A stretch of 57,055 nt of DNA from Oscillospiraceae bacterium (lineage in GTDB: Bacteria; Bacillota; Clostridia; Oscillospirales; CAG-272). Both the position numbers and the translations under genes were made by a program. Shown in pieces: positions 32,412-41,885 of the stretch. The stretch spans positions 1 through 57,055 of the forward strand of contig SVTR01000020.1 in assembly GCA_015063685.1 (NCBI GenBank). The letters run 5' to 3'. Every line of letters starts with the position of its first letter. Position 1 is the first letter of the stretch. The notes below the pieces were generated by a model. The model did not search any database. It was not told where the DNA came from and saw nothing but the letters and a program-made list of their open reading frames with translations.

Positions 32412-33212
32412 TTAAGCAAAAGCAAGCGTTAAAAGCTGCTGAATATAAATGATCATGGTATTCAGTACACCGCCTGCATCACCGCTGTCAAGGCCGGTCA
32501 GGAAAAATAGGCCTTGAGCGATTTTGGAGAGAAGCCAGGATAAGGGGCCCGATAAAAAGCCGGTGGCGAACAGAACCAGCATAACGATCATGATGATGCG
32601 TTCATATTTCATCACACCCCAATAGAGCTTTTGAGGAAGGACAGCGTAAAAAATACGGGAGCCGTCAAAGGGCGGGATGGGGATCAGATTGAAAATGGCC
32701 AAGCTGATGTTCATAATGATCCCAAGATAGAGAAGATAGATGACAATGGACATGACGGTGAAGTTCAAGGAGGCCTTATAAGGTCCGCCCGCAATGGCAC
32801 TGTTGACCATGCCGAACAATGTTTCTCCGGCTTCTGCTCTGAAAGCAGGAGTCACGAAAAACATGGTGATTCGAAGAATGATCAGATGTATCAGCGCCAA
32901 TGCCAGATTAGACAGGGGGCCGGCGGCACCCGTCAGCGCCATGTCGCGCTTGGGATTTTTGAAGTATCTTGTATTGATAGGGACGGGCTTTGCCCAACCC
33001 ACGTGGAAGATCATCATGCATATGAAACCGATGGGATCGATATGCTTGACAGGATTCAGGGTCAAACGCCCCAAGGAGCGCGCGGTAGGATCGCCTAATC
33101 TGTAAGCAACGTAACCGTGAGCTGATTCGTGGATGGAAAAAGCTAGAAGTAACACGGGCAGGCTGAGCAGATATAAGGGAAGATCCTGAAGAAGAGAGGT
33201 CAAATAATTCAA
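32412..33212 (-). CDS. Site-2 protease family (M50) membrane metalloprotease
   Basis: Membrane protein of 266 residues with about six hydrophobic segments. The zinc motif HExxH is in FSIHESAHGYVAYRLGDPTA, and the third ligand is likely the Asp in IPPFDGSRI; the pattern LTLNPVKHIDPIG is typical of the small bacterial M50/YwhC-like group. These proteases cut inside or near membranes, but the substrate is unknown. It sits between ysxC and scpA, as in many Clostridia. Confidence 0.92.
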   Translation of the reverse strand: MNYLTSLLQDLPLYLLSLPVLLLAFSIHESAHGYVAYRLGDPTARSLGRLTLNPVKHIDPIGFICMMIFHVGWAKPVPINTRYFKNPKRDMALTGAAGPLSNLALALIHLIILRITMFFVTPAFRAEAGETLFGMVNSAIAGGPYKASLNFTVMSIVIYLLYLGIIMNISLAIFNLIPIPPFDGSRIFYAVLPQKLYWGVMKYERIIMIVMLVLFATGFLSGPLSWLLSKIAQGLFFLTGLDSGDAGGVLNTMIIYIQQLLTLAFA

Positions 33213-33260
33213 AGTGACAACCTCCTTTCGGAAAAACGATAATGGTATTGCGTATGGGAA

Positions 33261-33881
33261 TTATTTACGGAAGGAGAGCCCCGTCATGGCGGCGATACAG
33301 CCCAGCACCTCATCACGGCCCTCATTTTTGAGTGCAGAGAAGGGAATGATGCGAGTGCCCTCGGCCAGTACAGGATTTTCCAGAATGGCGGCAAGGTTCT
33401 TCTTGCGCTCGGTGACGTTGAGCTTATCCACCTTGGTGGCAATGACGAAATAGGGAATCCCTACCTGATTGAGAAAATCCACCATAGCCTCATCATCCGG
33501 AGTGAGGCCTATGCGGCTGTCCACCAATTGGGCAACGGCGCAAAGTCTGTCAATATTAGGATTCTTTGTAAAGAATCCGTCGGTGAGGCTCTGCCATTTT
33601 ATCTGGTCCTCCTTGGGGCGCTTGGCGAAGCCGTAACCGGGGAGGTCGACGAGGAAGAGCTTTTTATCAATCTCGTAAAAGTTAACGGTGATGGTTTTGC
33701 CGGGGGCAGAGCTGACTCGGGCCAGACTTTTGCGTCCCAACAGGGTGTTGATCAGAGAACTTTTACCCACGTTGGAGCGGCCTACCAAGGCGATTTGGGG
33801 GATGGCGTCGGATGGAAACTGTCGGATCTCACCCGCCGTCATGCGAAGATTCACGTTTTGAAGGATCACAGGAGAGGACAT
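33261..33881 (-). CDS. ysxC: Ribosome biogenesis GTP-binding protein YsxC/YihA (EngB)
   Basis: Small GTPase of 206 residues needed for 50S subunit assembly. The G motifs are G1 GRSNVGKSSLINT, G2 region SSAPGKTITVNF, G3 DLPGYGFAKRPK, G4 ATKVDKL and G5 FSAL. It lies 13 bases downstream of lon, the usual lon-ysxC pair of Firmicutes. Confidence 0.96.
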   Translation of the reverse strand: MSSPVILQNVNLRMTAGEIRQFPSDAIPQIALVGRSNVGKSSLINTLLGRKSLARVSSAPGKTITVNFYEIDKKLFLVDLPGYGFAKRPKEDQIKWQSLTDGFFTKNPNIDRLCAVAQLVDSRIGLTPDDEAMVDFLNQVGIPYFVIATKVDKLNVTERKKNLAAILENPVLAEGTRIIPFSALKNEGRDEVLGCIAAMTGLSFRK

Positions 33882-33894
33882 AATTGATTACCTT

Positions 33895-36246
33895 TCAAAT
33901 GCGGTCGTTATGTACCAGGGCCGCAGACAATACGTCGCCTGCGCGGCGGCAAGGTACAAAATTCAAATGTTCTTTTGCCACGGGATCGATCTCGTCAAGA
34001 TCTCCCATGTTGTCTGCGGGGATCAGGACGGTATTCACACCTGCGGTGTAGGCAGCCATCGTCTTTTCCTTGAGACCACCGATAGGCAGGACGTTGCCCC
34101 GCAGGGTGATCTCCCCCGTCATGGCTACGTCGCGTCTTACGGGAATACCGGACAAAGCGCTGACCAGCGCGGTCATCATGGTGACACCGGCGGAAGGACC
34201 ATCCTTGGGAACGGCACCTTCGGGTACGTGAATATGAATATCCTTCTTTTGGTAGAAGTCAGAGGGGATGCCATACTCATTGGCGATACTGCGGGTGTAG
34301 GTCAGCGCCGCGTGGGCGGATTCCTTCATGACGTCGCCAAGAGAGCCTGTCAGCTCCAGCTTTCCGGTGCCCTCCAAAACGGCCACCTCGATCTTCAGCA
34401 TGTCACCGCCAACTTCGGTATAGGCAAGACCGTTGACGGTGCCTACCTCATTTTCGGCAGAAATCTGATCGGGACGGAGCTTTCGGGGACCCAGATATGC
34501 CTTGATATCAGTAGCGCCAACAGAAATCTGTTTCTTGGAGGTGTCCTCCAACAGTTTCTTGGCCGCCTTGCGGCAGAGAGACGCAATGGCACGCTCCAAA
34601 TTACGTACTCCGGCTTCACGGGTATAATAATCGATCAATTCGGTGACAGCATCGTCGGAGATCTTCAGCATGCGCTTGTTAAGACCGTGCTTTTTCAATT
34701 GCTTGGGGATCAGATGATGCTGAGCGATGCTCATTTTCTCCTCTCTCGTGTAGGAGGTCAGCTCAATGATCTCCATACGGTCAATGAGGGGCTTGGGAAT
34801 GGTATCCAGGCTGTTGGCAGTTGCGATGAAGAAGCAATCCGAGAGATCAAAGGGCATCTCGATGAAGTGATCTCTGAAGAACTTGTTCTGCTCGGGATCA
34901 AGTACTTCAAGGAGAGCGGAGGAGGGATCGCCGTGAGCGTCTCTCGTCAGCTTGTCGATCTCATCGAGAAGGATCAGAGGATTGCGCACACCCACCTGAC
35001 CCAGCGCTTGGATGATACGGCCGGGCATGGCACCGATGTAGGTTTTTCTGTGACCGCGAATGTCGGACTCGTCTCTGACACCCCCCAAAGATACGCGAAC
35101 GTACTTGCGCTTCATGGCACGGGCGATGGAGGCGGCTACCGAGGTCTTACCCACGCCGGGAGGGCCAACCAGACAGATGATCTGGTTTTTCAGTTCAGGG
35201 CTCATCTGCTTGACAGCCATGAATTCCAGAATTCTTTCCTTGACCTTTTCCAGTCCGTCATGATCTGCATCCAGCACCTTTTGAGCGGCAACAACGTCCA
35301 CGCGATCGCGGGTGGACTTTGTCCAAGGAAGACTGAGGCAGGTATCAAGATAGTTGGAAATGACCGATGCTTCCGCAGAGCCGAAGGGAAGCTTCATGAG
35401 CTTTTCGTTGTCCTTCAAAAGCTTCTTTTCGAGCTCCTCGGGTAACCTGGCGTCCATGATGCGATCGAAAAATTCGTCAGCTTCCGAGCCCTCGCCCAGC
35501 TCTTCCTGAATGACCTTGATCTCTTCGCGGAGGTAGTAATCGCGTTGGTTTTTGTTCAATCTGGCACGCACGCGGCGATGAATCTCGTGCTCGGTACCCA
35601 AAATCTCGATCTCGTGATTCATGATGAGGATCAAGGTGTCGATACGGGTCATCGGCTCGAAGCACTGCAGGATTGCCTGCTTGTCCTCGTATTTTACGAG
35701 GATATTGGCGGCAACAAAATCCGCATACATACCGGGGTTACGGATAGTGGACACATGGGTCATGATATCCTCAGCCACGGCGGGAATAAAGCGGACGACT
35801 CTCTGTAGGATCCTATTGGCCTCTCGGATATAAGCTTCTCCTTCAAGACCGCCGTCATCATCCGAAACAATGGTTTTGGCAATCACGTTGGCAATGGTAT
35901 AACGCTCCAGCGGGAGCAAAGACGTCAAGGTGGCTCGGCACTGGCCCTCGGCGATCAGACGGGTATCGCCTTCCGGGGTGCGGATCAGTTGCTTGATGCG
36001 AGCTACGGTACCGACGGGGCAAAGCTTGGTGATCTCGGGATCCCCGGTATCGGGCTCAGAAATATCGTTGAGAGAAGCCAGAAGTACCAGCTCACCGGAG
36101 GTGGCGGCGGCTTGGGCGGCGGCTGCCGAACGGAAGCTATCCTTGTCCACCTCGCAGTTGACGATCATACCGGGGAAAGCGATCACTCCTCGGAGCACGA
36201 TCAAAGGCAAGGTCTGTACCTCGGCTTTTTCTATATACTTAGACAT
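33895..36246 (-). CDS. lon: ATP-dependent protease Lon
   Basis: Soluble AAA+ protease of 783 residues. The N-terminal LON domain starts [15 protein letters not shown], the ATPase part has Walker [15 protein letters not shown] and Walker [12 protein letters not shown], and the protease part has the catalytic Ser in [12 protein letters not shown] and Lys in [11 protein letters not shown]. The ATG at 36246 follows AAAGGA with a long spacer of about 12; the in-frame TTG at 36267 lies ahead of that site. It heads the long minus-strand block. Confidence 0.97.
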   Translation of the reverse strand: MSKYIEKAEVQTLPLIVLRGVIAFPGMIVNCEVDKDSFRSAAAAQAAATSGELVLLASLNDISEPDTGDPEITKLCPVGTVARIKQLIRTPEGDTRLIAEGQCRATLTSLLPLERYTIANVIAKTIVSDDDGGLEGEAYIREANRILQRVVRFIPAVAEDIMTHVSTIRNPGMYADFVAANILVKYEDKQAILQCFEPMTRIDTLILIMNHEIEILGTEHEIHRRVRARLNKNQRDYYLREEIKVIQEELGEGSEADEFFDRIMDARLPEELEKKLLKDNEKLMKLPFGSAEASVISNYLDTCLSLPWTKSTRDRVDVVAAQKVLDADHDGLEKVKERILEFMAVKQMSPELKNQIICLVGPPGVGKTSVAASIARAMKRKYVRVSLGGVRDESDIRGHRKTYIGAMPGRIIQALGQVGVRNPLILLDEIDKLTRDAHGDPSSALLEVLDPEQNKFFRDHFIEMPFDLSDCFFIATANSLDTIPKPLIDRMEIIELTSYTREEKMSIAQHHLIPKQLKKHGLNKRMLKISDDAVTELIDYYTREAGVRNLERAIASLCRKAAKKLLEDTSKKQISVGATDIKAYLGPRKLRPDQISAENEVGTVNGLAYTEVGGDMLKIEVAVLEGTGKLELTGSLGDVMKESAHAALTYTRSIANEYGIPSDFYQKKDIHIHVPEGAVPKDGPSAGVTMMTALVSALSGIPVRRDVAMTGEITLRGNVLPIGGLKEKTMAAYTAGVNTVLIPADNMGDLDEIDPVAKEHLNFVPCRRAGDVLSAALVHNDRI

Positions 36247-36332
36247 GATAAAAAGAGTTCCTTTCAAAAAGCGGCTCCTTGAGTCGCGGGAAAATGTGAT
36301 AGGTATACGACAATATCATACAGCTTCCATAT

Positions 36333-36365
36333 ATTATAACATACTTTTCCGAAAATTTCTATAGC
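36333..36365 (-). promoter_or_regulatory. Possible lon promoter with extended -10
   Basis: Minus strand TATAAT (36338-36333) preceded by TGT, which fits an extended -10. The -35 at 17 bases, TAGAAA, is weak. The leader to the lon ATG is about 80 bases. Confidence 0.45.
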
Positions 36366-36402
36366 TATTCAAGAATATTTACAATTTTACATATAAATTA
36401 AA

Positions 36403-36453
36403 TAAAAAAACACAAAACAGAGCGGAAGGATCCGAAAAGCGCTCTGTTTTGTG
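36403..36453 (-). terminator. Terminator after the coat protein gene
   Basis: CACAAAACAGAGCG and CGCTCTGTTTTGTG pair over 14 bases around a 15-base loop. On the minus strand a T-rich run follows, ending the coat-protein transcript before lon. Confidence 0.9.
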
Positions 36454-36470
36454 AGGATTTTGAAGGTAAA

Positions 36471-36932
36471 TCAGGAGTACATGGAATTTGCCTTCATGTA
36501 TTGATAGAGTTTTTCGCCGTGTACCTGCTCATCCGTCTGTATCTGGGACAGTACCTTTCGAAGCTCGGGACGCTCAAACTCAAAGACACAGGTGTTATAC
36601 AACGCTGATACGTGCTTTTCCGTTGCCAGAAGATCGGAGCAGAGGTATGCGTCTGCTTTTTTCTCAGGTGTCTCCGCTGCGGTATAAGTTGCCGTAAATT
36701 GCTTGCCCGTGACCGAAGCCCCGTTGACACCCGTAGGAACAGTTCCGCTCTCAATGCTTGAAAGCATCTGAAAATGGTGTTGCTCTACGTTGGACAGATC
36801 CGTGAACAGCTGCTTCAGCTGGGGATCATGTGCACACTCCGCGTGCTTTCTGTATTTATCCGTGCATAGCTTTTCCTGTTCCTTCAGATCCTTGAGTAAA
36901 GTGGTTTCCTTTTGAGTCAAAGTAAATGACAT
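36471..36932 (-). CDS. CotF-like spore coat protein, ferritin-like fold
   Basis: Helical protein of 153 residues. The two helical pairs (LLKDLKEQEKLCTDKYRKHA, QLKQLFTDLSNVEQHHFQML, DLLATEKHVSALYNTCVFE, EVHGEKLYQY-like end) have the Glu/His spacing of ferritin-like folds, as in Bacillus CotF and related clostridial coat proteins. A role in the spore coat is inferred from family resemblance. It has its own terminator and a leader with two TTTGGTGAA repeats 21 bases apart. Confidence 0.75.
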   Translation of the reverse strand: MSFTLTQKETTLLKDLKEQEKLCTDKYRKHAECAHDPQLKQLFTDLSNVEQHHFQMLSSIESGTVPTGVNGASVTGKQFTATYTAAETPEKKADAYLCSDLLATEKHVSALYNTCVFEFERPELRKVLSQIQTDEQVHGEKLYQYMKANSMYS

Positions 36933-36968
36933 ATGATCATCCTCCCGATTAATTAAGAGCCGATGCTC

Positions 36969-36998
36969 TTTGGTGAAATTATGGGTCTGTTTGGTGAA
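36969..36998. promoter_or_regulatory. Two direct repeats, 21 bases apart
   Basis: TTTGGTGAA occurs at 36969-36977 and 36990-36998. A 21-base period is two helical turns, which puts both on one face of the DNA. They lie between the divergent coat-protein and SLH genes and could bind a regulator of either. The rest of 36933-37151 holds small palindromes (AAGGTCACCTT, GGTACATACC) but no ORF. Confidence 0.4.
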
Positions 36999-37151
36999 GT
37001 GTATTCACAACTGAAGCTTTTTTTATAGAAAAGTTATGAAATACCGGTCTGGCGCATAATGTGTATCGAAGGTCACCTTAAAAACTTTTATATGGGTACA
37101 TACCAATATAGTTTTTCGAGGTTCTCATAAATTTACGAGGGGGAGATCGTT

Positions 37152-38558
37152 ATGAAGATTAACAAACGAAAAAGAAGGCAATCCGCACGGCGTGTACAGC
37201 TTATGATGCTTATGTGTTGTATAGTAGCGGCGATTTTCAACATGACCGCATTGTCGGCCGCCGCCGCGGAAACAGAGGCAGAGACTCATCACGCAGTTCC
37301 GTATACGTCTACCATAGACACCGACAGCTTGCGGAAAAATGATGTGCCCGTGTCGTACGGTCTGCGTGTCATGGCAGATCGGGAGGAGATGGTTTTTTCG
37401 GGTCTTTGCGGCAATGAAATTACGTTTACGGACGAAGATATTTGCCGTGCTATGAATTTGTCTTCTCTTAACTACATCATCATTGAGGCGTTGCCGAATC
37501 CGGGAGAAGGAACACTTTACGTGGGATCCGTTGGGGCAACCGAAGGGCAGGCCATATCCGCGGGAAGCCTTTCACTTTTATCTTTCGCTGCAAAAGATGA
37601 TGAAACGCCCTGCGAAGCGTCCATGAAGTTTTCCGTCAACGGATCGGGATATGCCATGACCTGTAAATTCGTTTTGACGGATAAGCTCAATTACACTCCG
37701 ACTGTCAGTCTTGCGCCCGCGGTTTCTCTTACGGTAGAAACCTTTTCAAATCTGACAACCGCAGGTACGTTGTCTGCCTATGACCCTGAAGATGATGAAA
37801 TGACTTATGAAATCGTCAAATATGCAACTCACGGCCGCGTGACACTGACGGATAAACACACAGGAGCGTACACCTATAAGCCCGATGATAACTATGTAGG
37901 AGCTGATGCTTTTACCTACGTTGTGCGTGACAAATACGGTAATTACAGTACCTCTGCCGTGGTGAGCATTACTGTATCCGAAAAGCCGACATCGGTTACT
38001 TACGCTGATATTGAGGGAGAGGCCGCGGCTTCCATCCTGCGCGTCAGCTTGTCGGGAGTCATGAACGGTACGCGTGTCGGTGCCGATCATTATTTCAAGC
38101 CTGCCGCTGCTATGACTCGCCTGGAGTTTTTGGTTACCGCCATGCATGCCGCAGGGATTGGAGAAAAGGATATCGCCGGTCTGTATGCTCCGTCTTTTGC
38201 GGACGCCGATGAAATACCCGAAAATATGGCCAGATACGTATCTTTGGCGGTGAGACGCGGCTACGTAGCCGGTAAGCAAGTGGATGGAAAGCTTTGTTTT
38301 GTCCCCAATGAAAGCATTTCGCGAGCAGAGGCGGCTGTGATTCTCAGCAATATCATCGGCTACGCTAAGCAAACCACGGTTACCGCATTTGCTGATGCGG
38401 AAAGTATGCCTGCCTGGTCTGCAAAAGCGCTGAATTCACTCAAATCCTTTGGGATCCTTGCGCCGGGTGACGGTAACGCCGATGCTACCGGGGTTATGAC
38501 GAGAGGAGATACGGCAGTTTGGCTTGACAGAACTATGCGTGTGATTTCACAATCATAA
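37152..38558 (+). CDS. Secreted S-layer-homology protein with a cadherin-like domain
   Basis: Surface protein of 468 residues. The N-terminus has a basic stretch, hydrophobic core (LMMLMCCIVAAIFNM) and an Ala-rich cleavage region near 40. A middle domain (about 200-280) with ATHGRVTLTDKHTGAYTYKP and NYVGADAFTYVVRDKYGN is the cadherin-like/VCBS type. Two to three SLH motifs follow from about 290 (AAMTRLEFLVTAMHAAG, ESISRAEAAVILSNIIG, GVMTRGDTAVWLDR), which usually bind secondary cell wall polymer. It is a single gene with GAGGGGGAG ahead of the ATG. Confidence 0.87.
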   Translation: MKINKRKRRQSARRVQLMMLMCCIVAAIFNMTALSAAAAETEAETHHAVPYTSTIDTDSLRKNDVPVSYGLRVMADREEMVFSGLCGNEITFTDEDICRAMNLSSLNYIIIEALPNPGEGTLYVGSVGATEGQAISAGSLSLLSFAAKDDETPCEASMKFSVNGSGYAMTCKFVLTDKLNYTPTVSLAPAVSLTVETFSNLTTAGTLSAYDPEDDEMTYEIVKYATHGRVTLTDKHTGAYTYKPDDNYVGADAFTYVVRDKYGNYSTSAVVSITVSEKPTSVTYADIEGEAAASILRVSLSGVMNGTRVGADHYFKPAAAMTRLEFLVTAMHAAGIGEKDIAGLYAPSFADADEIPENMARYVSLAVRRGYVAGKQVDGKLCFVPNESISRAEAAVILSNIIGYAKQTTVTAFADAESMPAWSAKALNSLKSFGILAPGDGNADATGVMTRGDTAVWLDRTMRVISQS

Positions 38559-38576
38559 TACGGAGGCGATATTACA

Positions 38577-38748
38577 GGGCATCTCTAAATACTCAGCGTG
38601 CGGCGAGATGCGAGGGATTATTTCGTCAGACTAAAAAAGGTCACCTCGAAAAATCTTTCGCATAGTTGACCCTATGCGAAAGAATTTTGTGACGTATGAC
38701 GGAAAGAGCACCGTCATATCGGCGTGCGATGAGTTTTTAGAGGTGACC
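38577..38748 (+). mobile_element. MITE-like element, copy 1
   Basis: About 172 bases starting GGGCATCTCTAAATACTCA and ending TGAGTTTTTAGAGGTGACC; the right end is changed from the GAGATGCCC of the other copies. Inside are the hairpins CTTTCGCATAG/CTATGCGAAAG and TATGACGG/CCGTCATA. It is nearly identical to the copies at 44152 and 56894. It codes for no transposase and lies 18 bases after the SLH gene. Confidence 0.85.
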
Positions 38749-38765
38749 ATTAAATAACTGAAGAA

Positions 38766-38820
38766 CCCGAAGGCTATCCTGATTTGCTGATGCAAAGCCA
38801 GGCGCCTTCGGGTGTTTTTA
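38766..38820 (+). terminator. Terminator beyond MITE copy 1
   Basis: CCCGAAGGC and GCCTTCGGG form a 9-bp stem with a long loop, followed on the plus strand by TGTTTTTA. It would end transcripts from the SLH side; on the minus strand the T run is poor. Confidence 0.65.
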
Positions 38821-40722
38821 TTTGAATTTTCTGTCGTACAGCAAGGCTGCGATGAGAACCACCAAAACGGATCCGGCGTTGTGTACCAGTGCACCGGTGG
38901 TAGGGGTCAGCACTTCAAAAAAGGACAGAATAATGGCCGCAAAATTGATGATCAAAGAGAGGGAGATGCTGAAGCGAATGGTGTTAACCGTAGCCTTTGA
39001 CAGACGGTTCAGATAGGGAATCTTGGAAATATCGTCACCGATCAAGGCAATATCGGCGGCCTCAATGGCGATATCACTACCCATTGTTCCCATAGCCACG
39101 CTGACGTCAGCGGTCTTAAGGGCCGGGGCATCGTTGACACCGTCTCCGATCATACAAACGCGCTTGCCGCTTTTTTGCAGGGTTGTGACGGCTTCAACCT
39201 TTTCTTCAGGAAGAAGCTCAGACCTGACATCAGTGATCCCAACACGGGAAGCAAAATGCTCGGCGGCAAGGCGACTGTCGCCCGTCAGCAGAACAGTATT
39301 GACCCTATGATCGGATAGCTTGGCTATCATCTTACCCGCTTCGGAACGCAATGTATCGGACAGAGCAATCACGCCAAGATATTTTTCTTTCTCTGCGACA
39401 ATAACGATTGCCTTGCCTTGCGCCTTCAGAGCTTGGGAAGTATTTCTTACAGCATCGTCGCTAGCCAAACCGTGTGCTGTCAAATACTTTTCGTTGCCGC
39501 AGAAAAGTGACCGACCGCAAACCTGTGCCGAAACACCTTTGCCAGCTTCCATGGAGAATCCATCCACCTTATTTAAGGACAAACCCAAGGCTTGAGCCCT
39601 CGTTACGATGGCCTTTCCCAAGGGATGCTCACTCTTGCTTTCTGCGGATGCGGCAAGCGTAAGAAGATCTTTCTCGGAAAGTAAAGGATCAAAGGAGATG
39701 ACATCAGAAACCTCCAACGCACCATAAGTCAGAGTACCGGTTTTATCAAAGGCAATGGTGTCTACCTTGCCCATTTTTTCAAGGGCTTCTCCTGATTTTA
39801 TGATAACACCGTGCTTTGTCGCTTGTCCGATAGCCGCCATGATAGCCGTAGGTGTCGCTAAAACCAAGGCACAGGGGCAGAACACCACCAACATGGTCAC
39901 GCCAACGATGAGGAAGTCAGGATCTCCCATAAAATACTTTGCCACGCCGGAAATGATAGCCAAAAGAAGAGCTACGGGAACCAACCAGGACGCCCACCGG
40001 TCCGCGATCCGCTGCATAGGTGCCTTTTTATCCTCGGCTTCCTGTACCATGCGGATCAGTCTTTGCAGGGAAGAATCCTCGCCTACCTTGGTTGCCCTGA
40101 TATCCACGGCACCGAAACGATTGACGGTACCGCTGAATACGTCATCCCCAATGCCCTTGTCAACAGGGAGGGATTCACCGGTCATAACCGATTGATCCAC
40201 CGTGGTCTCTCCGCTGACAATGACACCGTCCACAGGGATGGTCTCGCCGGGGAGCACGCGGAGCACGTCGCCCACCCGAATATTCTCCGCCGGTATCATC
40301 TCTTCCGCGTTGTCGCTGATCCTGCGGCCTTGTACGGGCGTTAAGCTGATGAGATTTTTGAGTCCCTTTCGAGCACGCGCGGTTGTCTTATTCTCCAAAA
40401 TTTCACCAATGGCCATGATGAAGGCGATCTCACCTGCGGCAAAAATATCTCCGATAGCAACCGAGGCGATCATGCCGACCGTTATGAGCAGGGCCGAGGA
40501 AATTTTACTGATGCCCTTGTTTTTGATGATACGCCTGATAGCGAGCGCCGCCAAGGGAATACCCGAAACAAAAACGGCGATCCAGGCGGGGTCAAGGTAT
40601 ATGGGAATTTCGATTTTGAAGATCAAAGGAATCAGCAAACTTGCCACAAGGGAAATACCGCCCACAATGGTGACAGGGATGCTTTCCAGCCTTTCCATAA
40701 ATTCATGCAGCCATTCTTTCAT
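38818..40722 (-). CDS. Heavy-metal P1B-type ATPase (Zn/Cd exporter-like)
   Basis: Membrane ATPase of 634 residues. The metal-site FCPCALVLATP, phosphorylation site AFDKTGTLTYG, SEHPLGKA, and GDGVNDAPAL are all present, and the C-terminal HNAGSVLVVLIAALL resembles the Zn/Cd subgroup. There is no N-terminal metal-binding domain, only a short amphipathic helix before the first membrane segment. The ATG at 40722 has GGAGGG 9 bases ahead; the frame from 40866 includes promoter sequence. Nearby COG0523 GTPases also concern metals, but they are in a different operon. Confidence 0.92.
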   Translation of the reverse strand: MKEWLHEFMERLESIPVTIVGGISLVASLLIPLIFKIEIPIYLDPAWIAVFVSGIPLAALAIRRIIKNKGISKISSALLITVGMIASVAIGDIFAAGEIAFIMAIGEILENKTTARARKGLKNLISLTPVQGRRISDNAEEMIPAENIRVGDVLRVLPGETIPVDGVIVSGETTVDQSVMTGESLPVDKGIGDDVFSGTVNRFGAVDIRATKVGEDSSLQRLIRMVQEAEDKKAPMQRIADRWASWLVPVALLLAIISGVAKYFMGDPDFLIVGVTMLVVFCPCALVLATPTAIMAAIGQATKHGVIIKSGEALEKMGKVDTIAFDKTGTLTYGALEVSDVISFDPLLSEKDLLTLAASAESKSEHPLGKAIVTRAQALGLSLNKVDGFSMEAGKGVSAQVCGRSLFCGNEKYLTAHGLASDDAVRNTSQALKAQGKAIVIVAEKEKYLGVIALSDTLRSEAGKMIAKLSDHRVNTVLLTGDSRLAAEHFASRVGITDVRSELLPEEKVEAVTTLQKSGKRVCMIGDGVNDAPALKTADVSVAMGTMGSDIAIEAADIALIGDDISKIPYLNRLSKATVNTIRFSISLSLIINFAAIILSFFEVLTPTTGALVHNAGSVLVVLIAALLYDRKFK

Positions 40723-40742
40723 AAGCGTAAACCCTCCTTGGC

Positions 40743-40771
40743 TTGACAAAGTAGATAGATTAATGTATAAT
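40743..40771 (+). promoter_or_regulatory. Perfect consensus promoter facing a gene-free stretch
   Basis: TTGACA (40743-40748), 17-base spacer, TATAAT (40766-40771) on the plus strand, inside the leader of the minus-strand ATPase gene. The next plus-strand gene is the TetR regulator at 41250, beyond repeats. Confidence 0.7.
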
Positions 40772-40802
40772 GTATTCGTTACCGAACACGTTGTTTGATT
40801 AC

Positions 40803-40831
40803 ATTGTAACAAGCAAACACAGAAAATGCAA
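40803..40831 (-). promoter_or_regulatory. Promoter for the metal ATPase
   Basis: Minus strand TTGCAT (40831-40826), 17-base spacer, TACAAT (40808-40803), about 80 bases ahead of the ATPase ATG. It is divergent to and overlaps the plus-strand transcript from 40743. Confidence 0.65.
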
Positions 40832-40885
40832 GAAGCAAATGAGCGGATATGTAAGATACCGAACATTTCATTTTATTTGTGCGGT

Positions 40886-41041
40886 AAATTGATGCTTGCC
40901 GGCCGTGCCGGCGGCCAACGCTCGGGGTAGTGTATCCTGTGCATGCCGCATATCGCGAGGGGTAATTGGTTAGATAAATTGTTGTTTAGCGGGCAGTGCC
41001 CGCGGCCATCGCTCGGGGTAGTGCATCCCGTGCCATAGGCA
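40886..41041. repeat. Two tandem copies of a 60-base repeat
   Basis: Units at about 40884-40943 and 40974-41033 share AAATTG, GC-palindromes (GCCGGCCGTGCCGGC in the first, GCGGGCAGTGCCCGC in the second) and the end GCTCGGGGTAGTG. The repeat period is 90 bases. No ORF was seen from 40867 to 41249. Confidence 0.7.
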
Positions 41042-41065
41042 TCACACGATGGGCAGTAAGCAGGT

Positions 41066-41224
41066 AAATTGTTGTTTAGCGGAGGTTTAATGAAAACCCG
41101 TAGGGGCGAACTGCGTTCGCCCGCCGTTCCCCAAAAGCCTTTGTTTATCAATATACTTTTTATTACGGGCGAACACAGTTCGCCCCTACGACCACGTTGG
41201 TCAGAAGCCCGCAAACAACAATTT
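41066..41224. repeat. Element with 12-bp inverted ends, copy A
   Basis: AAATTGTTGTTT at 41066-41077 and AAACAACAATTT at 41213-41224 are perfect inverted repeats. Inside is a second inverted repeat, TAGGGGCGAACTGCG (41101) and GGGCGAACACAGTTCGCCCC (41167-41186). A single extra left end lies at 40976-40987. A second element with the same ends is at 47650-47721. Confidence 0.7.
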
Positions 41225-41249
41225 ACCTCCCAAGAAAGGAAAAAATACC

Positions 41250-41783
41250 ATGGACAGACGCCAATTAAAAACACGAAAAGCTATCTTTAAGGCCTTCCGC
41301 ACGCTTTTGGAAAAGAAGCGCTACGACCATATCACTGTCCAGGACATCATCGACGAGGCTGACGTAGGCAGAAGCACATTCTATGCCCACTTTGAGACCA
41401 AGGATCTTCTTTTGGATGCCATGTGCGCCGAGATTTTTGATCACGTCTTTGAAAATGACCCTTGTCCTTGGGCAGGGAAGGACTACGACCTGGAGGGCAA
41501 GCTTTCTCATACCCTTTGGCACATCCGCGAGGAAAAGACAGACCTGACGGGCATTCTCCTGTCTGACAGCGGAGAACTGTTTATGAACTATTTCAAAGCC
41601 CATCTCCGTACAGTCTTTGAAGGCTACCTGGATACCTTCCATAGCGAGATCCCCCGTGAGTTTTTGCTCAATCACCTGACGGGTAGCTTTTCTGAGGCCG
41701 TTCGCTGGTGGCTAAAGCAGGAAACCAAGATAACACCCGAGGAAACGGCCAGGTATTTTATGCTGTCCTGTGGCCTGAGATAA
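41250..41783 (+). CDS. TetR/AcrR-family regulator
   Basis: Protein of 177 residues with an N-terminal TetR helix-turn-helix (KAIFKAFRTLLEKKRYDHIT, IDEADVGRSTFYAHFETK, residues about 9-54) and a helical ligand domain of the TetR_C_8-like type (LLNHLTGSFSEAVRWWLKQE). The ribosome site GAAAGGA is present. The next gene, a GH99-like protein, starts 103 bases downstream from a promoter flanked by an inverted repeat, so it may be a target. Confidence 0.85.
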   Translation: MDRRQLKTRKAIFKAFRTLLEKKRYDHITVQDIIDEADVGRSTFYAHFETKDLLLDAMCAEIFDHVFENDPCPWAGKDYDLEGKLSHTLWHIREEKTDLTGILLSDSGELFMNYFKAHLRTVFEGYLDTFHSEIPREFLLNHLTGSFSEAVRWWLKQETKITPEETARYFMLSCGLR

Positions 41784-41836
41784 TTTGTCAAAATCTGTTG
41801 AAACGCATTGACAAACCAACCAAAATCATATATAAT
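41784..41836 (+). promoter_or_regulatory. Promoter of the GH99-like gene with a likely operator
   Basis: TTGACA (41808-41813), 17-base spacer, TATAAT (41831-41836). TTTGTCAA (41784-41791) and TTGACAAA (41808-41815) form an 8-bp inverted repeat whose right arm covers the -35, as expected for a repressor site, perhaps for the TetR protein just upstream. Confidence 0.7.
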
Positions 41837-41885
41837 TAAACTATCCTCTATGGAAGTCTTCCACAAAAGGCAGAAAGGATCAGAC

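Noticed and set aside
33910..35445. A 511-codon plus-strand frame opposite lon
   Set aside because: Antisense shadow of a clear lon gene; no recognisable motif.
40886..41224. CRISPR-like repeats in the gene-free stretch
   Set aside because: Units are few, long and self-complementary; no spacer pattern.
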